NCBI GenBank assembly: GCA_021160565.1
Contig: JAGHCG010000065.1
Span: 1 to 10,717 of the forward strand
DNA: 10,717 bases
Reading direction: 5' to 3'
Source of the DNA: a bacterium
GTDB lineage: Bacteria > Ratteibacteria > UBA8468 > B48-G9 > JAFGKM01
Shown here: positions 1 to 8,207 of the stretch, in pieces
How positions within the stretch are numbered: position 1 is the stretch's first letter
Layout: the number at the start of each line of letters is the position of its first letter
The notes under the pieces: model-generated
Told to the model about the DNA's origin: nothing
Database searches by the model: none
Seen by the model: only the letters and a program-made list of their open reading frames with translations
Made by a program: the position numbers and the translations under genes

Positions 1-315
1 ATAAAAGGTGATTTTAAAGAAGCAGAAAATATAATTGAGGATGGTTTGACTTATTTCCCTCATTGTGTTAATCTAATTTTCAATCTGGCACTTGTAAAAT
101 TCTATACTGGAAAATACGAAAAGGCGATGGAAGAATTGGATAGAGTTTTGAGTATAAATAAATATTATCCAGATGCTCATTATTTGAAAGGAATAATTTA
201 CCAGGAAAAAGGAGATTTAGAAAAGGCAAAAAAAGAATTTATAAATGAGATAAACATAAATCCTGGTTCAAAAAGAGCGTGGAAAAAATTGAAGGAGATG
301 AAAGATGAAAAATAA
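1..315 (+). CDS. TPR-repeat protein, 3' end only
   Basis: The reading frame is open from the first base, so the true start lies outside the window and about 104 C-terminal residues are visible. They form tandem tetratricopeptide repeats: the tail of one repeat (DFKEAENIIEDGL), then a full repeat from about residue 24 (LALVKFYTGKYEKAMEELDRVL) and another (YLKGIIYQEKGDLEKAKKEF). Each has the expected helix-turn-helix pattern with small residues at the packing positions, followed by Pro after the second helix. TPR solenoids are protein-binding scaffolds; nothing here identifies the partner or any other domain. The stop overlaps the start of the next gene by 11 bases, so the two are probably translationally coupled and may act together at the envelope, which is inference. 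A TTG at 46 is a possible internal start, but the repeat continues upstream of it, so I treat the gene as truncated by the window. Confidence 0.8.
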   Translation: MKGDFKEAENIIEDGLTYFPHCVNLIFNLALVKFYTGKYEKAMEELDRVLSINKYYPDAHYLKGIIYQEKGDLEKAKKEFINEININPGSKRAWKKLKEMKDEK

Positions 316-3300
316 AAAATTTTTCTTCCTTCTTTTTTGGGTTTTACCTTTCCTCCTCAACGCAGAAATGACCCCTTCCCTTAAATATTTTTCTTCTTTA
401 AAATCAAGAATGCCTGGAACAGAAGGACATAAGAAAGCAGCAGATTTTATTCTTCAGAAATTTAAAGAAGCAGGACTTAAAAATGTGAAAAAAGAAGAAT
501 TCATTTCAGTTGTCCCTGTTGAAAAATATGCTTACATTAAGTTCGGGAAAAAGAAAATAAGAATTTACTGCATGTGGCCAAATCTTGTAAGAACATCCAC
601 AGTTGGTCCTGAAGGAATAGAAGGAAAACTCATTTATGGGGGAAAAGGGAATTTAAAAGAACTTGAAGGAAAAGATATAAGAGACAACATTATTGTTCTT
701 GATTTTGATTCTGAAAGTAACTGGGTCACTTTATCAATGCTTGGAGCAAAAGGATTTATTTTCCTTAAAAAAGGAGAAATTACAAGGACAGAAGCAGAAA
801 GAAAGTTTTTAAAAGTTCCAGTTAATATTCCAAGATTTTATGCAGGTGAGAATTCAGATGAAATACTTTATCTTGCAAGGAAAGAAGCAAAAGTGAAGAT
901 TTTTGCAAGGATGGATTGGGAAAGAGTTAAGGACTACAATATTTATGGATATCTGGAAGGAAAAAGTGAGGAGTTAAAAGATGAGTTGATAATAATCTCT
1001 GCCTATTATGACAGTATAAGTGTTGTCCCGTCAGTTTCTCCAGGGGCAACATCTGCCTGTAATATTTCTGCTCTTCTGGAACTTGTTGATTTTTTCACAA
1101 AGAATCCACCTGACAGAACTATTATGTTTCTTGCTACCTCTTCCCATTATATGAGTATGAAAGGGATTGATGAGTTTATTCAGAGACATTGCAGAAATAT
1201 AGAGCCATTCAAAAGCAGGATAAAAGAAGAAGAGAGAATTGAACCAAAATTATTCATAGGACTTGAAATTTCAGATGGTTCTGATGAACTGGGAATATGG
1301 CATAATGCTTATGAGTTTTACTATCAGAGATTTTTTGCCCAGTTTGGTAAAAAATTCATTTCATATTCACACCAGATTTGTAAAAAACTCGGATATGACC
1401 CTTCTACTGCTCTTGTAAATGGAATAAGCCCTGAAAAAGGTCTGGTATGGGAAACATTTTTACCTGATTTGATAAGGACTGATGGAGAATATATGGTTCT
1501 TTCAGGAAATCCAGCAATTTCTTTAATTACAGTAAATGATGGAAGATGGAAACTGGATACTCCTGATGATACATATGAGAATCTGAATTTAAACAATGTA
1601 AAAAAGCAGATTAATTTTCTAAAAGGAATTCTCAACCTTGCAGTGAATGACCCTGAACTTTTCCCTGAAAGTGAACTTAAAATTAAAGATAAGATAGCAA
1701 CTCTTTTTGCCAAAATAGTAACATTCAATCCAAGAAAAAGTTTTGTTCCAAATGACCCTGTGAAAAATGCTCTTGTTATCCCCAGAATTTATTATATTTC
1801 AAGAGATGTTCCTCTTCAAAAGACATTCCTGGGAGTGAGGGGAGAAATTATAGAAATGACAGGAGATGATGGAATTGCTGAAATTTCAAGATTGTATCTT
1901 GGTATTGGAGATGTTTTCCTGAATGCTTTTTATCTTTCACCGGTTACAGGAGAAATTGTGTATGCTCCTGATCTTGGAGTAAATGGAGACCAGCAATTTC
2001 CAATTCAATTTAAAATGGATATGAAAGAAAAGAGAAGAACAATAGTACTTTTCAAATCAAAACCAATATCTGTTTTTTCACTTATAGATCCTCAATATCT
2101 CACTCCGTTAAATAAACTTGATGTTTTTGATATTTCAAATAGTGTTCCAGATGCTTATGGATGTTATCTACAGTATCCTCTTTACATTCCTTTTGTATGG
2201 TCTTCCTATTCTGAATCGGTTGGTTGTGTATTTGCTAAGGAAGGAATAAAAATAAAAATTGTGGGAGAGTCAGGACCTCTCGGGAAAAGACTATTGCTTT
2301 TGAATTCAAAAGAAACACTTACAAAAAAAGAATGGGCTGAAGGACTTGGTTTTCCTGTTGATGAAATATCAGCAATTCTTGAAACTCCTTATCAGGGTGC
2401 AAAAGATATGATTATCCTTGATGCTTACAGGAGAGCAAACTTTGAAAAATATGGTATAAGAAATGAAAGACTTGCAGAACTTCAGAAGCAATCCAGGAAT
2501 CTTTTGAGAAAAGCGGAAAGAGCAAAAAGAGAGAAGAAATGGTATGAATTTGTTAAATATTCAAGGCAATCTCAGGCAATAGAGTCAAGAGCCTATCCTG
2601 ATGTTAAAAGTACAGCAAATGATGTTGTTAAAGGAATAATTTTCTATTTTATGCTTCTTCTTCCTTTTGCTTATTTTGGAGAAAGACTGTTTTTCGGCTT
2701 TCCAAAGATAGAAAAGAGAATTGCAGGAGTTTTCGGAATATTCCTTGCTATTTACTGGATTATGAGAATGGTCCACCCTGCTTTTAAACTAACAAATGCT
2801 CCTGAAGTTATACTTCTATCCTTTATAGTTCTTTCAATTGTCGCTTCAAAATTTGAAGAACAGATGCAGAGGATGAAAAGAGAAACTTCAAAGGTTTATG
2901 AAACAGATGTTGGAAGAATAACTGCTACTGCCACTGCGTTTTCTCTTGGTGTTGCCAATATGAAAAGAAGAAAAATGAGAACAGTTTTAACTTCAATAAC
3001 CTTAATCTTACTTACTTTTACAGTTCTCTCATTCACTTCCATAAAATCCTATCTTAAATTCAATCAAATTTTAAGACCAAATAAACCAGTTTATACAGGA
3101 ATCCTTTTAAGAGACCGTTCCTGGTCTCCACTTCAAGAAATTGCTCTTGAATACACAAAAGATGAATTTTCAGAAACTGGAATTATTTCTCCAAGAAGCT
3201 GGTTCATACTTAAAAAACTTGGAAACAGGTCTGCAATTGAAATAAAATATAAAGGGAAAATTTATCTTTCCTCAGGACTACTTGGACTTTCTTCGAAAGA

Positions 3301-4678
3301 GCCAGGTATTACTTCTGTTGATAAAACACTTGTTGCAGGAAAATGGTTTGACAGAGATAATGAGTATTCAGTATTAATTTCAGAAAAGATAGCGAAACAA
3401 CTGGGAATAACAAAAAATGATATTGGGAAAGTTTATTTAAAAATTTATGGAGAGAAATTTCTTTTAAAAGGAATATTTGATGGAGATAAGTTAAATGAAA
3501 TAAAAGACCTTGATGACGAAAGAATTACACCAGTTGATTTCTCTGCAATGCCTGAGAAAGAAATAAGCAAAATGAAGATGGAAAAGACAGCCCAGGTCTA
3601 TACTGCACAGGCAAAAATTCAGAGTTTTACTCATACTGAAGGAAATAACATTGTAATTCTTCCTTTCAAAACAGTTATGAGAATGAATGGGACTCTTCAA
3701 TCAGTTGCTGTTAAATTTAAAAAAGGAGTTGATGCTCCTTCCCTTATAGAAAACTTCATAACAAAACTGGCAGTCATACTTTTTGCTGGATATAATGGAA
3801 AAACATATGTATATAGCAGTATGGGACTAACTTCATTTTCTGGAATTGGAAACCTTATAATACCAATTCTCATTGCCTCTCTTATAGTTTTGAATACAAT
3901 GCTTGGTTCAGTTTATGAGAGAATAAGAGAAATAGGAACTTACAGTGCTGTAGGACTTGCTCCTGTGCATATTGCTTCTCTGTTTCTGGCAGAATCTCTT
4001 GTTTATGCAGTTTTGGGAGCAGTTTCAGGATATCTTTTAGGGCAGGTAATTGCAAAATTTCTTATGGCTACAGGCCTTTTAAGAGGACTTGTTTTGAACT
4101 ATTCTTCTCTTTCAGCAGTTTTCTCCACAATTATAATCTTCATCACAGTTTTACTTTCGACTCTTTATCCTGCAAGGAAAGCAAGCCAGATGGCAGTTCC
4201 AGATGTTACAAGAAAATGGGTTCTTCCTGAACCAAAGGGAGATGACTGGGAATTTGAATTTCCATTTACAGTAAGTGAATTTGAAGTACTTGGACTTGTT
4301 ACCTTCCTTACAGAATATTTCAATTCCTATCAGGATGTTTCTCTCGGTAATTTCTATACAAATGGGGCAACTTTAAAATATGAAAAACTTGAAAGCGGAA
4401 AGAATAAATATATCATTGAGACAGAAATATGGCTTGCTCCTTTTGACCTTGGAGTAAGTCAGAGATTAAAAATGGTTATGGAACCTCTTGGTCAGTATAA
4501 TTTCTATGTGATAAATCTCTTCATGAAAAGAACAAGTGGTGAATTCAATGACTGGAAGAGATTAAATAGAAGATTTCTTGATGGAATAAGAAAACAGTTC
4601 CTCATCTGGAGGACAGTAAGTTCTGAAATAAAAAAAGATTATGAAAAACAGGGAAAAGAAAAACTTAATCTTACCTGA
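305..4678 (+). CDS. Secreted M28 pseudo-peptidase domain fused to MacB/FtsX-type permease
   Basis: This is a 1457-residue envelope protein. The start has AAGGAG at 292-297 and a signal peptide of about 20 residues ending LLNA. Residues 25-465 resemble an M28 zinc aminopeptidase with a PA-like insert (about 100-205). Landmarks are AYYDS (233-237), SPGA (245-248) and DTPDDT (418-423). The usual metal or catalytic His, Asp, Glu-Glu, Asp and His are replaced by Y234, T249/S250, S280-H281, E321 and D418, so hydrolysis is unlikely. Residues 480-700 look beta-rich, and 719-762 form a charged helix. Membrane segments lie near 776-795, 806-823 and 834-848. An FtsX/MacB core follows: TM 893-912, an extracytoplasmic domain with GKWF at 1012-1015, then TMs 1184-1202, 1226-1246 and 1269-1287 ending YPARKAS. 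About 160 C-terminal cytoplasmic residues are unrecognised. Such permeases normally work with a LolD/MacB-type ATPase, which is not seen here. Substrate and role are unknown; a binding or sensing role is inference. Confidence 0.85.
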   Translation: MKNKKFFFLLFWVLPFLLNAEMTPSLKYFSSLKSRMPGTEGHKKAADFILQKFKEAGLKNVKKEEFISVVPVEKYAYIKFGKKKIRIYCMWPNLVRTSTVGPEGIEGKLIYGGKGNLKELEGKDIRDNIIVLDFDSESNWVTLSMLGAKGFIFLKKGEITRTEAERKFLKVPVNIPRFYAGENSDEILYLARKEAKVKIFARMDWERVKDYNIYGYLEGKSEELKDELIIISAYYDSISVVPSVSPGATSACNISALLELVDFFTKNPPDRTIMFLATSSHYMSMKGIDEFIQRHCRNIEPFKSRIKEEERIEPKLFIGLEISDGSDELGIWHNAYEFYYQRFFAQFGKKFISYSHQICKKLGYDPSTALVNGISPEKGLVWETFLPDLIRTDGEYMVLSGNPAISLITVNDGRWKLDTPDDTYENLNLNNVKKQINFLKGILNLAVNDPELFPESELKIKDKIATLFAKIVTFNPRKSFVPNDPVKNALVIPRIYYISRDVPLQKTFLGVRGEIIEMTGDDGIAEISRLYLGIGDVFLNAFYLSPVTGEIVYAPDLGVNGDQQFPIQFKMDMKEKRRTIVLFKSKPISVFSLIDPQYLTPLNKLDVFDISNSVPDAYGCYLQYPLYIPFVWSSYSESVGCVFAKEGIKIKIVGESGPLGKRLLLLNSKETLTKKEWAEGLGFPVDEISAILETPYQGAKDMIILDAYRRANFEKYGIRNERLAELQKQSRNLLRKAERAKREKKWYEFVKYSRQSQAIESRAYPDVKSTANDVVKGIIFYFMLLLPFAYFGERLFFGFPKIEKRIAGVFGIFLAIYWIMRMVHPAFKLTNAPEVILLSFIVLSIVASKFEEQMQRMKRETSKVYETDVGRITATATAFSLGVANMKRRKMRTVLTSITLILLTFTVLSFTSIKSYLKFNQILRPNKPVYTGILLRDRSWSPLQEIALEYTKDEFSETGIISPRSWFILKKLGNRSAIEIKYKGKIYLSSGLLGLSSKEPGITSVDKTLVAGKWFDRDNEYSVLISEKIAKQLGITKNDIGKVYLKIYGEKFLLKGIFDGDKLNEIKDLDDERITPVDFSAMPEKEISKMKMEKTAQVYTAQAKIQSFTHTEGNNIVILPFKTVMRMNGTLQSVAVKFKKGVDAPSLIENFITKLAVILFAGYNGKTYVYSSMGLTSFSGIGNLIIPILIASLIVLNTMLGSVYERIREIGTYSAVGLAPVHIASLFLAESLVYAVLGAVSGYLLGQVIAKFLMATGLLRGLVLNYSSLSAVFSTIIIFITVLLSTLYPARKASQMAVPDVTRKWVLPEPKGDDWEFEFPFTVSEFEVLGLVTFLTEYFNSYQDVSLGNFYTNGATLKYEKLESGKNKYIIETEIWLAPFDLGVSQRLKMVMEPLGQYNFYVINLFMKRTSGEFNDWKRLNRRFLDGIRKQFLIWRTVSSEIKKDYEKQGKEKLNLT

Positions 4679-4680
4679 AA

Positions 4681-4687
4681 AGGAAGG
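4681..4687 (+). promoter_or_regulatory. Ribosome binding site choosing the transporter start
   Basis: AGGAAGG lies five bases before the ATG at 4693. The in-frame GTG at 4687 overlaps this motif and would have only a two-base spacer from AGGA. The ATG at 4693 is therefore the better start, giving a protein two residues shorter. Confidence 0.6.
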
Positions 4688-4692
4688 TGAAA

Positions 4693-6675
4693 ATGGCTGA
4701 AGAAATAAAAGAAGAAATCAGGTTTGAACCTGTGGCAGAGCCCTTTCAGGAAGGTTTTAATATAAAAACAGTTTTTGCTGCTCTCTTTATAGGTTTTGTT
4801 ATGCTTCCTGGAGCAATTTACTTGGGGCTTATTACAGGTGGTGGAATTACTGGAGCGGCTCAATGGGTTACAGTTATTCTCCTTGTTGAAATAGCAAAAC
4901 GTTCTTTTGTGGAATTGAAAAAACAGGAAGTATATATAATTTACATTCTTGCTGCCTCTCTTGTTTCCGCAGGACTTGTTCTTGGAGCAGCAAGTCTTGT
5001 ATTGCAGGGAGGTGCTTTCAGTGACCTTATATGGAAACAGTATCTTGTTCAATCTCCCTATGCTAAATCGTTTGGACTTACACCTCACATTCCAAAATGG
5101 GCAGTTCCACCAGCAGGTTCAGAAGCACTTTTAAGAAGAACTTTTTTGAATAGAGCATGGGCAATTCCAATACTACTTCTTATTGTCCACAATGTTCTCT
5201 TTAGGATAAACAGATTTACTCTTGGATATGTTATTTTCAGAATAACCAGTGATATTGAAAAACTCCCATTTCCAATGGCTCCTGTTGCTTCAGAAGGAGC
5301 AATTGCTCTTGCAGAAGTAAGTGGTAAAAAAGAAACATGGAGATGGAGAGTTTTCAGTATTGCAGCAATGATTGGAGTTATTTTTGGTGCTTTCTATGTT
5401 GTAATCCCAACCATTACAGGTTTATTAATGACAAAACCTCTTCAACTTCTTCCTATTCCCTGGGTTGACCTTACAACTCAGTTTGAAAATATTCTTCCTT
5501 CTTCCCTCGTAGGATTTGCGACAGACCTCTGGTTTTTATTTGTTGGATTTGTACTTCCATTCTGGGTTGTATTTGGAATTTTCACAGGTTCAGTACTTGC
5601 CAAAGGATTTGGCAATCCCCTTCTTTATAAAATTGGAATAATAAAAAACTGGCAGCCAGGAATGACAGCAATTCCAACCAATGTTGTTACTACAATGGAT
5701 TTCTGGATTAATGCAGTAATTGGTGGTGGAATTGTCGTTGGTTTAATAGGAATATGGAAAACCCTTATGTCTTTTAAGAAAAGAAAAGGAATAGAAAGGG
5801 TTGAGAGAAAACTTCCAGAAGGAAGAGGAGATTACCCTCTTCCTGTTGCTATTACTTTATGGTTTTTATCCACCCTCATTTATATTATAATATGCCACAT
5901 TCTTGTCCCCAGATTTCCTATTATGTTATTTGTATTTTTTGGATTTTTTCTCACACCATTTTTAAGTTATACCTCTGCAAGAATGTTTGGAATTACAGGG
6001 GCGGCGACAGGTATTTCTTTTCCAATGGTGAGAGAAGCAACATTTATTTTAAGCGGATATAGAGGAGCAGATATATGGTTTGCCCCGGTTCCATATTTCA
6101 ACCATGGACTTACTGCTCAACAATTCAAACAACTGGAACTTACAAGGACAAAATTCACTTCGTGGTATAAAGCAGAATTTACAGCTCTTGGAATAATGTT
6201 GTTCTGCAGTTTCCTTTTCTGGTCAATTATATGGAGAATGGCACCAATTCCGTCTTCCACATATCCTTATGTTCAGAAGATGTGGCCAATGAGCGCAATA
6301 TTCCAGTGTTTATGGGCAACAAGCACTCTTGAAGGTGGAGAGAAATGGATGATAGAAGCAATTAAATTAAAGTATATTGCAGGTTCAACAATTATTGGTT
6401 TTCTTATTTACTTTATTCTTTTATTTTTGAAAGCGCCTATTGGATTTTTCTATGGAGTGGTTGGAGGAGTTGCTCAACTTCCACATTTTGCTTTTCCAAT
6501 GTTTGTTGGAGCACTTCTTGGGAGATTTTACTTTTCTAAAAAAATTGGAAAAGATACATGGAAAAGGTACACTCCAATAATTCTTGCAGGTTATGCCTGT
6601 GGAATGGGACTTATAGGTATGATTTCAATTGCTGTGGCACTGATTGCAAAAACAATCTTCCAGATAATCTTCTAA
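4693..6675 (+). CDS. OPT-like (oligopeptide transporter family) membrane protein
   Basis: This 660-residue protein is almost entirely hydrophobic, with roughly 13-16 membrane segments by eye, after a short acidic N-terminal tail (MAEEIKEEIRFEP). The first segments are near 25-48, 54-66 and 80-104. The signature LPFPMAPVASEGA at 191-203 and a later ITGAATGISFPMVREA at 434-449 resemble the proline/glycine-rich re-entrant motifs of the OPT superfamily and of bacterial proteins often labelled 'peptide transporter'. OPT carriers import oligopeptides or metal chelates by proton symport; the substrate here cannot be read from sequence. The length agrees with the family. The gene begins 14 bases after the M28-FtsX gene and is probably co-transcribed with it, suggesting a joint peptide or envelope function (inference). 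No promoter fits in the gap. The family call is moderately sure, the substrate is not. Confidence 0.7.
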   Translation: MAEEIKEEIRFEPVAEPFQEGFNIKTVFAALFIGFVMLPGAIYLGLITGGGITGAAQWVTVILLVEIAKRSFVELKKQEVYIIYILAASLVSAGLVLGAASLVLQGGAFSDLIWKQYLVQSPYAKSFGLTPHIPKWAVPPAGSEALLRRTFLNRAWAIPILLLIVHNVLFRINRFTLGYVIFRITSDIEKLPFPMAPVASEGAIALAEVSGKKETWRWRVFSIAAMIGVIFGAFYVVIPTITGLLMTKPLQLLPIPWVDLTTQFENILPSSLVGFATDLWFLFVGFVLPFWVVFGIFTGSVLAKGFGNPLLYKIGIIKNWQPGMTAIPTNVVTTMDFWINAVIGGGIVVGLIGIWKTLMSFKKRKGIERVERKLPEGRGDYPLPVAITLWFLSTLIYIIICHILVPRFPIMLFVFFGFFLTPFLSYTSARMFGITGAATGISFPMVREATFILSGYRGADIWFAPVPYFNHGLTAQQFKQLELTRTKFTSWYKAEFTALGIMLFCSFLFWSIIWRMAPIPSSTYPYVQKMWPMSAIFQCLWATSTLEGGEKWMIEAIKLKYIAGSTIIGFLIYFILLFLKAPIGFFYGVVGGVAQLPHFAFPMFVGALLGRFYFSKKIGKDTWKRYTPIILAGYACGMGLIGMISIAVALIAKTIFQIIF

Positions 6676-6677
6676 GC

Positions 6678-6692
6678 ACAAACCTGGTTTGT
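6678..6692. other. Short perfect palindrome in the convergent gap
   Basis: ACAAACC, one T, then GGTTTGT form a 7+7 inverted repeat three bases after the transporter stop codon, between two convergent genes. As RNA it could fold as a 5-6 bp stem with a 3-5 base loop. There is no T-run on either strand beside it, so it is a weak candidate terminator or 3'-end hairpin at best. A protein-binding site is equally possible. Confidence 0.35.
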
Positions 6693-6722
6693 CCTAAAAT
6701 GGCTAAATTGGGCTTGGGAAGG

Positions 6723-8120
6723 TCAGAGGGTGTATTCTTCAAGATAAGAGGGGATGAAAATTTCGCTTTTTACTTTTTCCTTTAAAATCTCCTTGAATTC
6801 TTCAATTATTTCTTCTTCCCCATGAATTAAAAATATTTTTTCAGGTAAATTTTCAAATCCACAAATCCATTTTAAAAGTTCATCTCTATCAGCATGAGCA
6901 GAAAAACCATTTATTTTTTCAATCCTTGCTTTTACAGGATAGAATTGACCGAGTATTCTAACTTTTTCTTTTTTCTCAAGAATTTCCCTTCCAAGAGTTC
7001 CCTTTGCCTGATAACCCACAAAAAGAATAGTTGATTCAGGTCTTGTGATATTTGTTATAAGATGATGCTTTATCCTTCCACCTGTACACATGCCACTTCC
7101 AGCCATTATTATTGATGAACCCTTTATGTAATTTATTGCTTTTGATTCATGAACTGATTTTGTAAGTTTAAGCATTGGAAAACTGAAAGGAGATTGTCCG
7201 TTTTTTATTAGATTTCTTGTTTCTTCATCAAAATATTCTGTATGCTTTTTAAAAACTTCTGTAACATCTATTGCCATTGGACTGTCAACAAAAACAATTA
7301 GATGTGGAATGAGGTCTTCATTGAGGAATTTGTTGAGGTAATATAGAATTTCCTGTGCTCTTTCTATTGCAAAAGTTGGAATTACAATATTTCCTCCTCT
7401 CTTTACTGTTTTATTTATAATGTTGATAAATTTTTCAGTTGCCTCCTCTTTACTCTCATGTAATCTATTTCCATAAGTTGTTTCCATAAAAACATAATCA
7501 GCACTTTTAAAGACGGTGGGGTCAGAAAGAATTGGTTTGTTCCATCTTCCTATATCTCCTGAAAAAATCAGTTTTTTTTCTCTGCCATTTTCAGATATTT
7601 CAAGTTTCACCATTGAGGAACCAAGGATATGTCCAGCATCATAAAAATTTATGAGAATATTTTCTCCTATTTTTACCGGAGAATTGTAATTTACAGATGA
7701 AAAAAGGGGAAAAACTTTTTCTGCATCTTCAGTATCATAAAGAGGAATTTCAGGATATGGTCCTCTTCTACCCTCCTTTTCATGCCTTTTCCTTTTCTTT
7801 TCAGCATCTTCAACCTGTAATTTTGCAGAATCAAGGAGAACAATTTTTGCAATTTCTTCTGTTGGTTCTGTACAGTAAATTTTTCCTGAAAAGCCATCTT
7901 TAACAAGTTTTGGTAAGAAACCACAGTGGTCAAGATGTGCATGAGTTAAAATTACAGCATCAATACTTTCTGGCTCTACTGGAAATTCTTCCCAGTTTCT
8001 ATTTTTAAACTCCCTTTCCTGAAAAAGTCCACAATCAATGAGAATTCTTCTATTTTTTGTTTCAACAAGAAATTTTGAACCAGTGACATTTTTACTTGCT
8101 CCAAGTATTTTAATTTTCAT
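6723..8120 (-). CDS. Beta-CASP metallo-beta-lactamase-fold RNase
   Basis: This 465-residue protein of the CPSF/Ysh1-like bacterial and archaeal exo/endoribonuclease group probably processes or degrades RNA in the cytoplasm using two zinc ions. The lactamase motifs are complete: HAHLDH at 60-65 (H60, H62, D64, H65), GHILGSS with H163-H164 region at 163-169, and FSGDIG with D189. The beta-CASP region follows, with METTYGN (motif A acid E213), PTFAIERAQE at 248-257, AGSGMCTGGRIKHHL (motif B His at 352-353) and FSAHADRDELL at 406-416 (motif C H409), then a C-terminal RNA-specificity strand IFLIHGEEE. The length matches proteins such as Thermus TTHA0252. The ATG at 8120 has GAGGAA six bases upstream and begins the first beta strand (MKIKILG). 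A 55-codon upstream extension would cross the promoter region and has no family counterpart. The gene is monocistronic, convergent with the transporter and divergent from the isomerase-like gene. Confidence 0.9.
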   Translation of the reverse strand: MKIKILGASKNVTGSKFLVETKNRRILIDCGLFQEREFKNRNWEEFPVEPESIDAVILTHAHLDHCGFLPKLVKDGFSGKIYCTEPTEEIAKIVLLDSAKLQVEDAEKKRKRHEKEGRRGPYPEIPLYDTEDAEKVFPLFSSVNYNSPVKIGENILINFYDAGHILGSSMVKLEISENGREKKLIFSGDIGRWNKPILSDPTVFKSADYVFMETTYGNRLHESKEEATEKFINIINKTVKRGGNIVIPTFAIERAQEILYYLNKFLNEDLIPHLIVFVDSPMAIDVTEVFKKHTEYFDEETRNLIKNGQSPFSFPMLKLTKSVHESKAINYIKGSSIIMAGSGMCTGGRIKHHLITNITRPESTILFVGYQAKGTLGREILEKKEKVRILGQFYPVKARIEKINGFSAHADRDELLKWICGFENLPEKIFLIHGEEEIIEEFKEILKEKVKSEIFIPSYLEEYTL

Positions 8121-8126
8121 TTCTAA

Positions 8127-8132
8127 TTCCTC
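8127..8132 (-). promoter_or_regulatory. Ribosome binding site fixing the nuclease start
   Basis: On the minus strand GAGGAA lies six bases before the ATG at 8120. It supports that start over the longer open frame that continues to 8285. Confidence 0.65.
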
Positions 8133-8144
8133 TTTTTTCTTTTT

Positions 8145-8153
8145 ATCATACCA
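8145..8153 (-). promoter_or_regulatory. Extended -10 promoter for the nuclease gene
   Basis: The minus strand reads TGGTATGAT: an extended -10 (TGN) joined to TATGAT, five of six matches to TATAAT. No good -35 hexamer is seen 16-18 bases upstream, which is usual for extended -10 promoters. Transcription would start near 8138, giving a leader of about 18 bases that contains the GAGGAA ribosome site. Confidence 0.55.
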
Positions 8154-8178
8154 TAAGAGAGAGGAAAGAAGAAATTCA

Positions 8179-8207
8179 TTGACAGAGATGTTTATTGATT
8201 TTACAAT
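8179..8207 (+). promoter_or_regulatory. Near-consensus sigma-70-type promoter for the isomerase/oxidoreductase operon
   Basis: TTGACA at 8179-8184 is a perfect -35. It is followed by exactly 17 bases and TACAAT at 8202-8207, five of six matches to the -10 consensus. Initiation is expected near 8214, only about 15 bases before the ATG at 8229. The leader would hold little more than the GGAGGAG ribosome site at 8218-8224. No operator-like repeat is obvious around it, so expression may be strong and constitutive, or controlled by a site I cannot recognise. Confidence 0.7.

Noticed and set aside
1324..1728. 134-codon minus-strand open frame inside the M28-like domain
   Set aside because: It is antisense to a conserved region containing the DTPDDT motif, has no family resemblance, and is best explained as chance.
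4639..5088. 149-codon minus-strand open frame across the transporter start
   Set aside because: It is rich in Cys, Ser, Lys and Asn with no recognisable domain. It is antisense to two well-supported genes and looks like a shadow.
6558..6785. 75-codon plus-strand frame spanning the convergent gap
   Set aside because: It overlaps the conserved 3' end of the transporter and the antisense of the nuclease C-terminus, and shows no ribosome site or protein-like pattern.
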